DNA from: Streptococcus oralis
GTDB taxonomy: Bacteria > Bacillota > Bacilli > Lactobacillales > Streptococcaceae
Length of the DNA stretch: 64,000 nucleotides
Assembly: GCF_001578705.1 (NCBI RefSeq)
Contig: NZ_KQ969038.1
Location: 36,036-100,035, forward strand
Direction of reading: 5' to 3'
Positions 55,823-63,994 of this stretch are shown piece after piece (positions within the stretch are counted from its first letter, which is position 1; the number at the start of each line of letters is the position of its first letter). Position numbers and translations under genes: made by a program. The notes beneath the pieces were generated by a model. It made no database searches. It was not told where the DNA came from and saw nothing but the letters and a program-made list of their open reading frames with translations.

Positions 55823-56203
55823 CTATAAAGAGCCATCTAAAAATTTACTTAGCCGATCATTTATAAAACTGGTTGCTACACTTTTAATTACTTCCAAAGT
55901 CATAGGTAGAGCATTTTCTTTGATACTATTCTTAGTCCTATTCCACATAGTGTTTTCTCTTATTTTATCTAGAAAATCATGCCCCTCCCAAGTCAAAGCA
56001 CCAACACTAAAAAAATAGATTTCATCACTAGCATACGTTGGTTTATAACTTTTTATTAAACCCGCATCAAACAACAAGTCGCAATGGTATGCTATTGTTT
56101 CTACATCATATCCGTCAATTTGTAAATTAATCAACGCAGTTGATCTATACTCATCCTCAATTTTAAAAAGTATCAAACGGCATAAATCCATATCTCTCTT
56201 CAT
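55823..56203 (-). CDS. DUF2513 protein
   Basis: This 126-residue protein has the DUF2513 pattern: MKRDMDLCRLILFKIEDEY, HCDLLFDAGLI, and the signature LTWEGHDFLDKIRENTMW. It is a winged-helix-like small protein frequently found on phages and genomic islands; its function is unknown. I start it at 56203, with GAGG 8-10 bases upstream. It lies at the left edge of the rpsI island. Confidence 0.8.
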   Translation of the reverse strand: MKRDMDLCRLILFKIEDEYRSTALINLQIDGYDVETIAYHCDLLFDAGLIKSYKPTYASDEIYFFSVGALTWEGHDFLDKIRENTMWNRTKNSIKENALPMTLEVIKSVATSFINDRLSKFLDGSL

Positions 56204-56310
56204 CTTAATAACCTCTACACAGTGACATATATTCATAGTGTACAACTTATTAATAGAAGGGTCAAGTGGTAAAACAGTGGATTTTATCCAAACATATACA
56301 GTTCATTTTG

Positions 56311-56812
56311 CCGAAAGATTTATATTTTCTCGAAAAATGTTTAATAGTAGCTGACAATATCTATATTATACTCGTGATATTTATTTGGTATAATGTTGAA
56401 AGGAGGAAGTAAGATGAAAAAATTAGTCGTATTAATATTGGTAGCTATGTCTACATTTTTGCTAATAGCCTGCTCTAAGCAATCAAATAACTCCTTAGAT
56501 GGGGAATATTACTGGATAAACGAAAATAGAAATGAATTAGCTTTTGTTATATCTAGGGATACAGGAACTATTAAACATGGAGAGGCCGAAGGGTTTACTA
56601 TAAACAAAGAAAAATCAACCATTCAATTATTAGGAGAAAATATCATTAAACTTACAAAAAGTTATACTTTTAAAGATGATGTATTTACTGTAGATATTTC
56701 AGGTATGAAACACGACTACTATAAAAAAGATAGCAAGGCTTATCAAGAAGCTTTAAAAAAGTATGGCTATCAATAATATACTCAAAAATCAGAGAAAGCT
56801 ATGCTTAATTTA
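56311..56812 (+). repeat. direct repeat copy 1 (about 500 bp, with lipoprotein gene)
   Basis: This segment and 61543-62040 are the same sequence with scattered substitutions, from the promoter region through the lipoprotein gene to just past its end. They lie in the same orientation 5.2 kb apart and flank the Thoeris genes. Confidence 0.85.
56414..56776 (+). CDS. small lipoprotein, copy 1
   Basis: This 120-residue protein has a lipoprotein signal (MKKLVVLILVAMSTFLLIAC, Cys at 20). The mature domain begins SKQSNNSLDGEYYWINENRNELAF and is rich in Lys, resembling small streptococcal lipoproteins of unknown role. AAAGGAGG precedes the ATG at 56414, and TGGTATAAT (extended -10) lies about 25 bases upstream. 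A near-identical copy is at 61646-62008. It probably serves the cell surface; whether it has any link to the defence genes is unknown. Confidence 0.8.
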   Translation: MKKLVVLILVAMSTFLLIACSKQSNNSLDGEYYWINENRNELAFVISRDTGTIKHGEAEGFTINKEKSTIQLLGENIIKLTKSYTFKDDVFTVDISGMKHDYYKKDSKAYQEALKKYGYQ

Positions 56813-56960
56813 AAAGAATACTACACTCGAGTGTTCTTTTTTGTATCCGTAAAACATTTTAAAATACTTGTTTATAATCTGTATAGACAGTTCAGAGTTA
56901 TTTTTAATCATTTGAGAATTATTAGAGGAACTATATAATTTCTTTTGATATGATATAACC

Positions 56961-57158
56961 ATGAAAAATACAAAAGAAAATAACATTCAAAAAGTCTTAT
57001 GGCATATCAAACAACATTGTAACTATATAGAAAATAATCATTCTAGCAACGATATACAAGCTGAACTATTCAATTTAAAAACAAGTGTTGAAACCTTACT
57101 GCAAGTTTTAAATAATGAAAAACCCTATCCAAATTTGGACAGGGAGGAAGTATTTTAA
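56961..57158 (+). CDS. hypothetical 65-residue protein
   Basis: This short helical protein (MKNTKENNIQKVLWHIKQHC...) is not recognised. There is no clear ribosome binding site, and a TATGAT-like -10 sits immediately before the ATG. It may be a leaderless gene or a remnant within the island. Confidence 0.35.
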   Translation: MKNTKENNIQKVLWHIKQHCNYIENNHSSNDIQAELFNLKTSVETLLQVLNNEKPYPNLDREEVF

Positions 57159-57221
57159 ATCAATAGTTTATTTTATTGGAATGGGAAGCTCACTATATCT
57201 GAAAAGATTACATACCCCTTA

Positions 57222-57629
57222 TCATTTATCTGACATTTCAACTTCAATAAGAGAAATAGTCTTATCAAAACAAGTATTATGTATTATAGAATTTCCAGCT
57301 CTACGATCATACTTATATTTTTCGAGAATTTCATCCTTTAACTTATCTAATTTTTCGTATCTTACAGCCTTGGAAGCTTCAGCCATCCAAAATATCAATT
57401 CACCACATTTCACAGACCTAGGAAAATCCTTGTTTTTACCATTATGTATAATATGCTTCTCACAATAATTCATTAAATGGATATATTGCGACGGCATATC
57501 ATCTATTTGTTCTTTTCGATAGCCCGTTCCTTTTGCTTGAAGATAACCTCCTCTCATAAGTGCCTCAGTTAATGGACAGTCTATATCTTTTTTATTTTTA
57601 TAGAAATCATATAATTGCTTAATTTTCAT
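57222..57629 (-). CDS. hypothetical protein
   Basis: This 135-residue basic protein (MKIKQLYDFYKNKKDIDCPLTEALMRGG...) has a CGELIFWMAEASKAVRYEKL segment and a C-terminal YKYDRRAGNSIIHNT. AGAGG lies 9-10 bases before the ATG. I do not recognise a family. It stands alone between the left island genes and a second att-like sequence, and has the AT-rich composition of the island. Confidence 0.6.
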   Translation of the reverse strand: MKIKQLYDFYKNKKDIDCPLTEALMRGGYLQAKGTGYRKEQIDDMPSQYIHLMNYCEKHIIHNGKNKDFPRSVKCGELIFWMAEASKAVRYEKLDKLKDEILEKYKYDRRAGNSIIHNTCFDKTISLIEVEMSDK

Positions 57630-57766
57630 AATTAATAACCTCTTCTCAATTTTCTAATAAACATCGAAAGTATAAATTATTCTTTCGGAATCTTATCTCA
57701 ATAATATTGATAAAAAAATACAAATCTTACCCCCATTATACCAGACAAATTCTTTATCAACCTGAA

Positions 57767-57783
57767 GACCTGGTTTAGCAAGG
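57767..57783. other. att-like sequence B' inside the island
   Basis: GAAGACCTGGTTTAGCAAGG resembles 55690-55707 (AGACCTGGTTTGACAAGG), the inner edge of the rpsI-tail site A. The longer S9-coding tail is absent here. It may be a third attachment site left by a stacked or decayed element. Confidence 0.45.
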
Positions 57784-57791
57784 TCTCTTTT

Positions 57792-58208
57792 CTATGATTT
57801 AGTTGGAACAATTGTAAGGTCGCTGTGGTCATTTAAAAAACTATATATTGGTACTCCAAAACCCTCTTCGGATATATTCTCACACAGAGTTTTTACAAAA
57901 AATTCTATCCATTCACTAGAAGGTTCCACAGCATCATCAGTCTGAGGAGTGAACCATATTTGAGGAATAAGTTCCATTGTGTCTAAATCGAATGCAATTC
58001 CAATCATCATATCATAGAAATCAAAGGAAGCACAAAAAGCACGCATATTATCGCTAACTTTATCAATTCCTAATTCAGGAGGTATTTCCGTCATCGTAAT
58101 CATCATATGACCAGTTATTTCTCCATTTTCCTCTTCAAACTTTTCAAGTATCCCTCGCTCACGGAGGGTATCTTCCACTTTGAAGAACATTTCTTTATCT
58201 GCTAACAT
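57792..58208 (-). CDS. hypothetical protein downstream of thsB
   Basis: This 138-residue acidic protein (MLADKEMFFKVEDTLRERGILEKFEEENGEI...) has a beta-rich middle (TGHMMITMTEIPPEL, MIGIAFDLDTMELIPQIWFTP). I do not recognise a family. GGAGAG lies 6 bases before the ATG at 58208; the longer frame to 58253 lacks such support. It follows thsB by 96 bases on the same strand, so it may be a separate island gene rather than part of the defence operon. Confidence 0.6.
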   Translation of the reverse strand: MLADKEMFFKVEDTLRERGILEKFEEENGEITGHMMITMTEIPPELGIDKVSDNMRAFCASFDFYDMMIGIAFDLDTMELIPQIWFTPQTDDAVEPSSEWIEFFVKTLCENISEEGFGVPIYSFLNDHSDLTIVPTKS

Positions 58209-58304
58209 AATATTCTCTCCAGCAATTTGAATTAGCCTTATTATACCATTCATTTTTGTCCAAAATAGAGGAAGTATTTTGAAAGCTATTTTCTATTATA
58301 TTCT

Positions 58305-58928
58305 TTAATCCATTCTCTTCTTTATTTCAAACTCTTCTAGTCTGTCCCTTTTCTCTTTTGCATTATCAATGTATTTTTTATAATCTTTTTTAAATACCTC
58401 TAAACTAACCAAAGAAATATAAGAATCATATTCATCACTATAAAGATTATTACATAGTTCTTTCTTAAAGTTAGGTTTAATATTTAGCATATTCTTACGA
58501 GCTAAATTATCAAAATCTTTTAATATCTTACAAGGTTGATTCTGCTGACAACACGAGCAATAATGGTTATCCTCTATAAATAATTTATCTCTAGCACCAT
58601 CTGTATATACAGCAACCACACCATTTGTTCTATTATTAGTTCTATCTTCTAAAGAATATCTTAGTTCATCGTAAAGCCAATCATCATATTCCCCATACCA
58701 ATCCTTTTTATAAGAAACAGCTTCTGGTGTTAATAATAGGATAGTAACTGATGTATCTTTTAACTTCTCATATAGATATTTCTGAATAGTCTCCTCACTC
58801 ATTTGGTTTCTATCAACATCTTCTGATCTATTAATTATCTCAGTAGATTCATCAAATAAATCAACTAATTCATCTTTAATATTTTTCCCATCACTATAAC
58901 GAAAAGAAATAAATACTTTTGTTGCCAT
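58305..58928 (-). CDS. thsB: Thoeris protein ThsB (TIR domain)
   Basis: This 207-residue protein has an N-terminal TIR-like domain: TKVFISFRYSDGKNIKDELVDLF, ILLLTPEAVSYKKDWYGEYDDWLYDELRYSLE with the candidate catalytic Glu, and a Cys-rich loop (CSCCQQNQPC). In Thoeris, ThsB senses phage and makes a cyclic ADP-ribose isomer from NAD that activates ThsA. The start is either 58928 (AAAGGA 9 bases upstream) or 58934 (ATGA overlap with thsA). Confidence 0.88.
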   Translation of the reverse strand: MATKVFISFRYSDGKNIKDELVDLFDESTEIINRSEDVDRNQMSEETIQKYLYEKLKDTSVTILLLTPEAVSYKKDWYGEYDDWLYDELRYSLEDRTNNRTNGVVAVYTDGARDKLFIEDNHYCSCCQQNQPCKILKDFDNLARKNMLNIKPNFKKELCNNLYSDEYDSYISLVSLEVFKKDYKKYIDNAKEKRDRLEEFEIKKRMD

Positions 58929-58930
58929 TA

Positions 58931-60361
58931 TCATGTTCCTTTAATAATACTATCAATTGCAGAAAAAACTTTTTTTGAATCATCTCCAGACTCTAATATG
59001 TCCCAATATTTATCTAGATACCTAAATTTATCCGATGCTTTCATCCTGTCAAAAATTTTTTTTGCAGTAAATCCTGTAGATCCTATTGGAATTATTATTT
59101 TACCAGTTTCACTAGCTAAATAAAATTCTTCCAACATACCAGTTGCATCTACTATTTCTCCATTAGCATCTATTTTGTTGCCAAATATAAAAATGCATAC
59201 TCCTGCTGAGCTTATCATTTCTTTACGATTCTCCGTCCAACGCTCTTGTAAAGATTTTTCCCCATTCTCATATTGTGGAAAAGGGAATAAACCAAGATGC
59301 TCATTTACATGTCTATATTTGCTTTTATAAATTTCATCAAGAGCTCCATTAATAATGCTACTCCCTACCCCAAGACCAAACCCTGATATAATCTTATAAT
59401 TTTGGGAAACAAGATACTTAGACAAATCATAACAATACTTATTTACACTTTCTTCGCTCCAAGTTGTATCATAGCTTGAAATACTACCGGAAATAAATAT
59501 TGTATTTTTTAGGTACTCCTTCTCAATCCTTAATATTAGTTCAGGTATTTCAGAGTACTCATCAACTAAAACTGTCTCTATACCATAACGTCGCAAGTCT
59601 TCGATTTTTAAATCTTGTTTGATTAAAGCATAAGCAAACTTATCATTAGTAACTTCTTCAGCTTCTTCTGGATCATAAAAATCAGACTTTGAAACTTTCT
59701 TTTGAATACAAAAATGTTCTCTTGTATCTTCTTTTAGTAAAACATGTAATTTCCCTAAAATAGAATCTAAATTAGGATCTTCAAAGCTAAATCCAACAAA
59801 TAAAAAGGTTTTAGAAACCAAATCACCATGCAAGGCAGTTATAAATAATGAGTGATCATCACTATATCTCGCATAATCATCTTTTGAAATGACAGCTTCT
59901 TCAGGTAACATTACATCTCCATGCATTTTATAAACCACCGCATCTCTATCAGGAACACTGTATGTTAAATTCGTCTCCTTCCTCTTTATATCACCCTTAC
60001 GGTGGTTGTTTTCCAAACCTTTTTCAATTACTGTATCATAATTAGTTGTCCAATAAGTTGAAATAGGAAGACGTGTTAATAAATTCATAACATCTGTTTC
60101 TGCTTCTCGACTTAAAAATGTGTTGAATATCCTCTGATTAACCTTTGCTCTGTTTCGTTTAGTATTGATATAATATTGAGTCACTCCTATTAAGTCCGTT
60201 TCTTTCTCAATATCTAGTTTAATTTCTACTGAAAACGGGCGTACTAGTTCTTTCCAATTAACAAAGCCAGCACTCACAGATGTTCCTGCACCTGCGAAAA
60301 TAGCTGCATTCCCTTCATGAATAGCTTTTGAAAACTCTCTTATAAATAATTCCTTGTCCAT
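58931..60361 (-). CDS. thsA: Thoeris protein ThsA (SIR2-SLOG)
   Basis: This 476-residue effector, the same length as Bacillus cereus ThsA as I remember it, has an N-terminal SIR2-type NADase (about 1-280): AIFAGAGTSVSAGFVNWKEL, TTNYDTVIEKG with the active-site Asn, VYKMHGDV with the His. The C-terminal SLOG domain (about 285-476; FISGSISS, ISGFGLGVGSS, ERWTENRKEM, GMLEEFYLA) binds the cyclic ADP-ribose signal. Once activated it depletes NAD and aborts phage growth. AGGA precedes the ATG. It is coupled to thsB. Confidence 0.92.
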   Translation of the reverse strand: MDKELFIREFSKAIHEGNAAIFAGAGTSVSAGFVNWKELVRPFSVEIKLDIEKETDLIGVTQYYINTKRNRAKVNQRIFNTFLSREAETDVMNLLTRLPISTYWTTNYDTVIEKGLENNHRKGDIKRKETNLTYSVPDRDAVVYKMHGDVMLPEEAVISKDDYARYSDDHSLFITALHGDLVSKTFLFVGFSFEDPNLDSILGKLHVLLKEDTREHFCIQKKVSKSDFYDPEEAEEVTNDKFAYALIKQDLKIEDLRRYGIETVLVDEYSEIPELILRIEKEYLKNTIFISGSISSYDTTWSEESVNKYCYDLSKYLVSQNYKIISGFGLGVGSSIINGALDEIYKSKYRHVNEHLGLFPFPQYENGEKSLQERWTENRKEMISSAGVCIFIFGNKIDANGEIVDATGMLEEFYLASETGKIIIPIGSTGFTAKKIFDRMKASDKFRYLDKYWDILESGDDSKKVFSAIDSIIKGT

Positions 60362-60378
60362 TATAAATCCTATTCTTT

Positions 60379-60684
60379 CTAATAAAGATTCCCATTTTTT
60401 ATTCCCACAAGAGGTTGAAAATCCTGAATCAATTGACTTCTACTTTTTGATTGTTTATTCTGTCTAAATCTATCAATATAAAATCTACTTCCGCCTGATC
60501 CATTTGTCTTATAATCAAAAGTACCAATTTCCCATGCACACCATTCTCGTATTTGTCTTTTCCCTCCTTGAAGAGCTAACTCACTATTTAAAGTTCTTAG
60601 AAAAAGTAATTGATCAGACTTGATAATTTCTTGAATTAGATTACTTTTAAGTTTTTTAGTTTTTGAACTTTTGGGTTGATGCAT
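60379..60684 (-). CDS. hypothetical protein upstream of thsA
   Basis: This 101-residue basic protein (MHQPKSSKTKKLKSNLIQEIIKSDQLLFLRTLNSELALQ...) ends 17 bases before thsA on the same strand. It contains IREWCAWEIGTFDYKTNGSGGSRFYIDRF, a pattern I do not recognise. The ribosome binding site is poor. It could be an accessory gene of the defence operon or the end of a decayed gene, since the preceding 70 bases contain no good start region. Confidence 0.5.
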   Translation of the reverse strand: MHQPKSSKTKKLKSNLIQEIIKSDQLLFLRTLNSELALQGGKRQIREWCAWEIGTFDYKTNGSGGSRFYIDRFRQNKQSKSRSQLIQDFQPLVGIKNGNLY

Positions 60685-60752
60685 CCAATCTACGTATAGG
60701 TAAACATTTTGTTTAGAAAAATATAAAAATAGCCCTAAAGTATATAATCTAT

Positions 60753-61367
60753 CTACAAAAGCATGAGAAAGAAAAACTTAATTTTTTTTCTTAAGTCTGT
60801 GTATTCTTTTTTTTCGTTAATAATTCTAACAATATCATCTATTTCTATATCTTCAATTTGTTCATTTTGAAGTTCGGCAATAGTATCCAATACTTTCGAA
60901 ATAATTCTTCTAATATCTGTTTTTATTTTTCTTTTTTTATTTTCAATATTACTCCATTTTTTATCATTATTCTTTACTGAAAGAGACTGTTCCAGCAATT
61001 TTTTTTCATTATAACTCAATAATTCAATCTCTACCAGCAACTTCTGTTCCTTGTCAAGCCATGATGAAATTTCTACCAGCAACTTCTGAACATCTTTATT
61101 ATCAAAATCATAGACGAAAGTAATATTTTGAAAATATAGTAATGCATCCTCTAGTTTACGAACCACCTCTATCAAATCTATTTCATTTGAATCTATCAAA
61201 AATAAAATATTCTCTAGTTCCTTAACCACCTCATTTGAAAACTCAGCTAATCTAGCGAAACTATTTAAGTTGTGTTCTCTTAAAAATTTAATTACATACT
61301 CATCTAAAATTACTCCCTTAGATAAATTTCTTGGCAGCAGACTTTCTTCTGATACATTTCCTTCCAT
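60753..61367 (-). CDS. hypothetical coiled-coil protein
   Basis: This 204-residue, mostly helical and charged protein (MEGNVSEESLLPRNLSKGVILDEYVIKFL...) has a predicted coiled coil around 55-180 and an internal near-repeat QKLLVEI (KDVQKLLVEISSWLDKEQKLLVEIEL). AAGGAG precedes the ATG. It is not recognised. It lies at the head of the minus-strand unit leading to thsA/thsB. The hydrophobic end (KFFFLMLL) follows an eight-T tract at about 60782-60789, so a slippage frameshift there may have altered the C-terminus. Confidence 0.55.
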   Translation of the reverse strand: MEGNVSEESLLPRNLSKGVILDEYVIKFLREHNLNSFARLAEFSNEVVKELENILFLIDSNEIDLIEVVRKLEDALLYFQNITFVYDFDNKDVQKLLVEISSWLDKEQKLLVEIELLSYNEKKLLEQSLSVKNNDKKWSNIENKKRKIKTDIRRIISKVLDTIAELQNEQIEDIEIDDIVRIINEKKEYTDLRKKIKFFFLMLL

Positions 61368-61542
61368 CGTATACTCCTTTTTAAATTAGCAATAGAAATC
61401 TCTTATTAACAAACAGTATTCAGAATTCCCGAGATTCATATAATAATTATATCATATAAATAAAATTAGATATCATTTAACTTTATTTTTCTCAATATTC
61501 TCTTTTGCAAATCTTAAATAACTAACGGATATTAAAAACTTT

Positions 61543-62040
61543 CCGAAAAATAAGTATTTTCACGAAAGATGTTTAATAGTAACTAACAGCATATATATTA
61601 TACTTGTAATATTTATTTGGTATAATGTTGAAAGAAGGAACTAAGATGAAAAAATTAATCGCATTAATATTGGTATCTATGTCTGCATTTTTGCTAATCT
61701 CTTGCTCTAAGCAATCAAATATATCCTTAGATAGAGAATATTACTGGATAAACGAAAATAGAAATGAAGTAGCTTTTGTTATATCTGGGGATACGGGAAC
61801 TATTAAACATGGAGAGGCCGAAGGGTTTACTATAAACAAAGAAAAATCAACCATTAAATTATTAGGAGAAAACATTATTAAACTTACAAAAAGTTATACT
61901 TTTAAAGATGATGTATTTACTGTCGATATCTCAGGTATGAAACACGACTACTATAAAAAAGATAGCAAGGCTTATCAAGAAGCTTTAAAAAAATATGGCT
62001 ATCAATAATATACTCGAAAATTAGGGAAGACTTTGCTTAA
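61543..62040 (+). repeat. direct repeat copy 2 (about 500 bp, with lipoprotein gene)
   Basis: This is the second copy of the segment at 56311-56812. Homology stops at about 62040, where the IS200-type element begins. Confidence 0.85.
61646..62008 (+). CDS. small lipoprotein, copy 2
   Basis: This 120-residue lipoprotein is about 93% identical to the copy at 56414-56776. It has the signal MKKLIALILVSMSAFLLISC and the same mature part from EYYWINENRN to the end ALKKYGYQ. GAAAGAAGG precedes the ATG and the extended -10 TGGTATAAT is conserved. The copy is intact. An IS200-type element is inserted about 30 bases after its stop. Confidence 0.8.
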   Translation: MKKLIALILVSMSAFLLISCSKQSNISLDREYYWINENRNEVAFVISGDTGTIKHGEAEGFTINKEKSTIKLLGENIIKLTKSYTFKDDVFTVDISGMKHDYYKKDSKAYQEALKKYGYQ

Positions 62041-62043
62041 TCA

Positions 62044-62830
62044 TAACCACCCGTTAGACGGGTGGTTTGCACCAGGGCTATAAGCCCAAATTACCAGCCA
62101 GCGCCTAAAGACGCTGGCTTTCACGTTGTTCAAGCCTCATTGCTCTTGACTCGTCACTTGCCTCTTAAAGAGACTTTGGTACTACTTACCACTATCCCTA
62201 AAGGGATCCTCATATTCTTTTACACTTAATTTATCTAGTGCTATATCATGCTTTACTCGTTCTCGAATTTTCATACTCGTGAAGAAATCATCCACTGGAT
62301 AATTTCTTTAATCTTGAATATATTTCTTAATTGTGGCTTCATTAAGTCCCACTGTACTCACGTAGTAACCTTCTGCCCAGAAATGCCGATTTCCAAACTT
62401 ATACTTGAGGTTGGCGTGTTTATCAAACATCATGAGTGCACTTTTACCTTTTAAATATCCCATGAAACTTGAAACACTTATCCTTGGTGGAATACTTACT
62501 AACATATGTACATGATCAGGCATCAAGTGACCTTCGATAATTTCAACACCTTTATAACTGCACAAAAGATGAAATATTTCGCCTAAACTACTTCGATATT
62601 GATTATAGATCACTTTTCGTCTATACTTAGGGGTAAACACAATGTGATATTTACACATCCACTTTGTGTGTGATAAACTATGTGCCTTTTGTGCCATATT
62701 TTTCTCCTTTCGCTTTACAATTGGCTTGAACACCTTTATTGTATCGCGTTTGGAGTTTTTTTTGGTATAACCTTCGATGCGCACCCGCATAGCGGGTGGT
62801 TTATTTGTCTCGCACCTTACGGAGCGAGAC
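62044..62830 (-). mobile_element. IS200-type insertion sequence, approximate ends
   Basis: The element holds a Y1-transposase gene and subterminal hairpins typical of IS200/IS605: ACCACCC / GGGTGGT around 62047-62068, AGCCAGCG / CGCTGGCT around 62096-62120, CACCCGC / GCGGGTG near 62780-62798, and GTCTCGC / GCGAGAC near 62808-62830. IS200 elements lack terminal inverted repeats and target duplications, so the exact ends are uncertain. No tnpB accessory gene is present. Confidence 0.75.
62182..62697 (-). pseudogene. tnpA: IS200-family transposase TnpA with in-frame stop
   Basis: From ATG 62697 (AAAGGAG upstream) the frame gives a Y1 HUH transposase: MAQKAHSLSHTKWMCKYHIVF, the HUH motif in MPDHVHMLV and the tyrosine region GYYVSTVGLNEATIKKYIQD. 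A TAA at 62308-62310 ends it after 129 residues. The same frame then continues to a TAG at 62182 with the usual TnpA ending (KHDIALDKLSVKEYEDPFRD). The stop lies in an extra stretch with a GAAAT / ATTTC palindrome. The C-terminal helix after the catalytic Tyr is needed in known TnpA, so activity is doubtful. Confidence 0.8.
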
Positions 62831-62852
62831 GGACTAATAGTCACATAATAAA

Positions 62853-63013
62853 CAGACATCCAAGAGTAAATTCTTGAATGTCTGTAAACGTTGATATAAT
62901 CGTATTGATTAACGTTTTGAGGCAACTGACTTTGTCAGATTGCAGCCACATTTGTAAGCGACTAAAGTCGCAACAACTGTGTCAATTGCACCATTTTAGT
63001 ATGAAAATATAAA
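62853..63013. other. hairpin-rich spacer between the IS and rpsI tail B
   Basis: This stretch has no gene. It contains hairpins CAGACAT...ATGTCTG (62853-62884), CTGAC-TTT-GTCAG (about 62930-62942) and GCGACT-AA-AGTCGC (about 62959-62972). It may be an old small repeat element. Confidence 0.4.
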
Positions 63014-63118
63014 AAAGAACACCCCGAAAGGTGCTCTCTGTAAGTATAGTAATTCTCTCGAATTAACGTTTACTAAATTGTGATGCCTTACGAGCTTTCT
63101 TAAGACCTGGTTGGGGCA
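63014..63118 (-). other. rpsI 3' end copy and terminator, att-like site C
   Basis: On the minus strand 63063-63110 encodes PGLKKARKASQFSKR and a stop, the exact end of ribosomal protein S9, followed by its terminator hairpin (63016-63037). Upstream of the Pro codon the sequence is not rpsI. The segment is almost identical to site A at 55602-55698 but without the internal stop. It is read as an attachment-site copy bounding the island element. Confidence 0.85.
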
Positions 63119-63545
63119 CCACTTATTTCATCTAATTTCAAAGTGCTTTAAAATCAACGTTTTCATAAGTTTTCAAAAAATAAAATTTCAACTAATTTCA
63201 ATCAGTTTCATTAAAATAAGGTAAACTTTCATCAAAAATAATCAAAAATCGAACCAGAATATCAAAAGTTTCCCTTATTTGGATTTACTGAAGTGAAATA
63301 AGGAATCACTACACGTCAACAGACGTGAGAAACCTTAATTTTCAGCGATTCTTGAAATTTTAAATTTCAATACATTGCAATATAAATCAACCGAATCACT
63401 ACCTTTGTTTGAAATAATTTTTGATTCGGATAATAAAAAGCAAAAGGGGCTTCATTTGGAAGCTCCTCTTTTTGTATATTCACACTCAATGAAGATGAAG
63501 AAAAAGTTAGAAATAACTTATAAGGGAATATTAAGTAGATATTTT
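63119..63545. other. gap right of att-like site C
   Basis: About 430 bases hold no convincing gene. An AT-rich stretch (63125-63260) has several near-repeats of CTAATTTCAA / CAATCAGTTTCA type, which could be integrase arm sites or an element end. A plus-strand frame 63375-63584 is open but lacks a ribosome binding site and runs into the next gene. Confidence 0.35.
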
Positions 63546-63932
63546 TTATCTTGCATTGATTGCATAGATATAAGCAATATATGATGCAAAATCTCCAACT
63601 TGTTTTCGATTATTTTCTATTTCTTTTAGGTAGTTTACTACTTCACTCGACTGCTCCATATTACGACTAAGTAGCTTAAAATTATATATAACTATTTCAT
63701 GTTGAGCTGTGCGACCTTCATCTTTTTCTCTACGTTCAGCACTTTCCCATAACAACCACTGACTGCGGGTATAAGCATAATCCATACTTGCTTTTAGAAA
63801 ATCATGCCATATTTCTAAAATATCTGGTTCAGTTCCCAACTCAAGTAAAATTGCTTGATGAATTTTTTGACAATATTCAAAAGAGAGAGTATCTTTACAC
63901 TTTAAATAGCTTTCATAACTTATATTTTCCAT
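63546..63932 (-). CDS. hypothetical protein
   Basis: This 128-residue helical protein (MENISYESYLKCKDTLSFEYCQKIHQAILLELG...) has an aromatic-rich middle (IWHDFLKASMDYAYTRSQWLLWESAERREKDEGR) and ends AYIYAINAR. AAGGAGG lies 6 bases before the ATG. The family is not recognised. It lies beyond the second rpsI-tail copy, so it likely belongs to a further element or to host sequence to the right. Confidence 0.65.
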   Translation of the reverse strand: MENISYESYLKCKDTLSFEYCQKIHQAILLELGTEPDILEIWHDFLKASMDYAYTRSQWLLWESAERREKDEGRTAQHEIVIYNFKLLSRNMEQSSEVVNYLKEIENNRKQVGDFASYIAYIYAINAR

Positions 63933-63957
63933 ATTTCCCTCCTTAAAAAACTTTATA

Positions 63958-63994
63958 TATAAAAATCTATCTAGCTTTCGTACTAGATAGATTT
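63958..63994 (-). terminator. hairpin terminator at the right edge
   Basis: AAATCTATCTAG and CTAGATAGATTT (63963-63974, 63983-63994) form a perfect 12-bp stem with an 8-base loop. On the minus strand it is followed by TTTTTATA. It should end transcription of a minus-strand gene lying right of the window. Confidence 0.75.

Noticed and set aside
63375-63584. 69-codon plus-strand frame
   Set aside because: It has no ribosome binding site and converges into the better supported minus-strand gene at 63546-63932.
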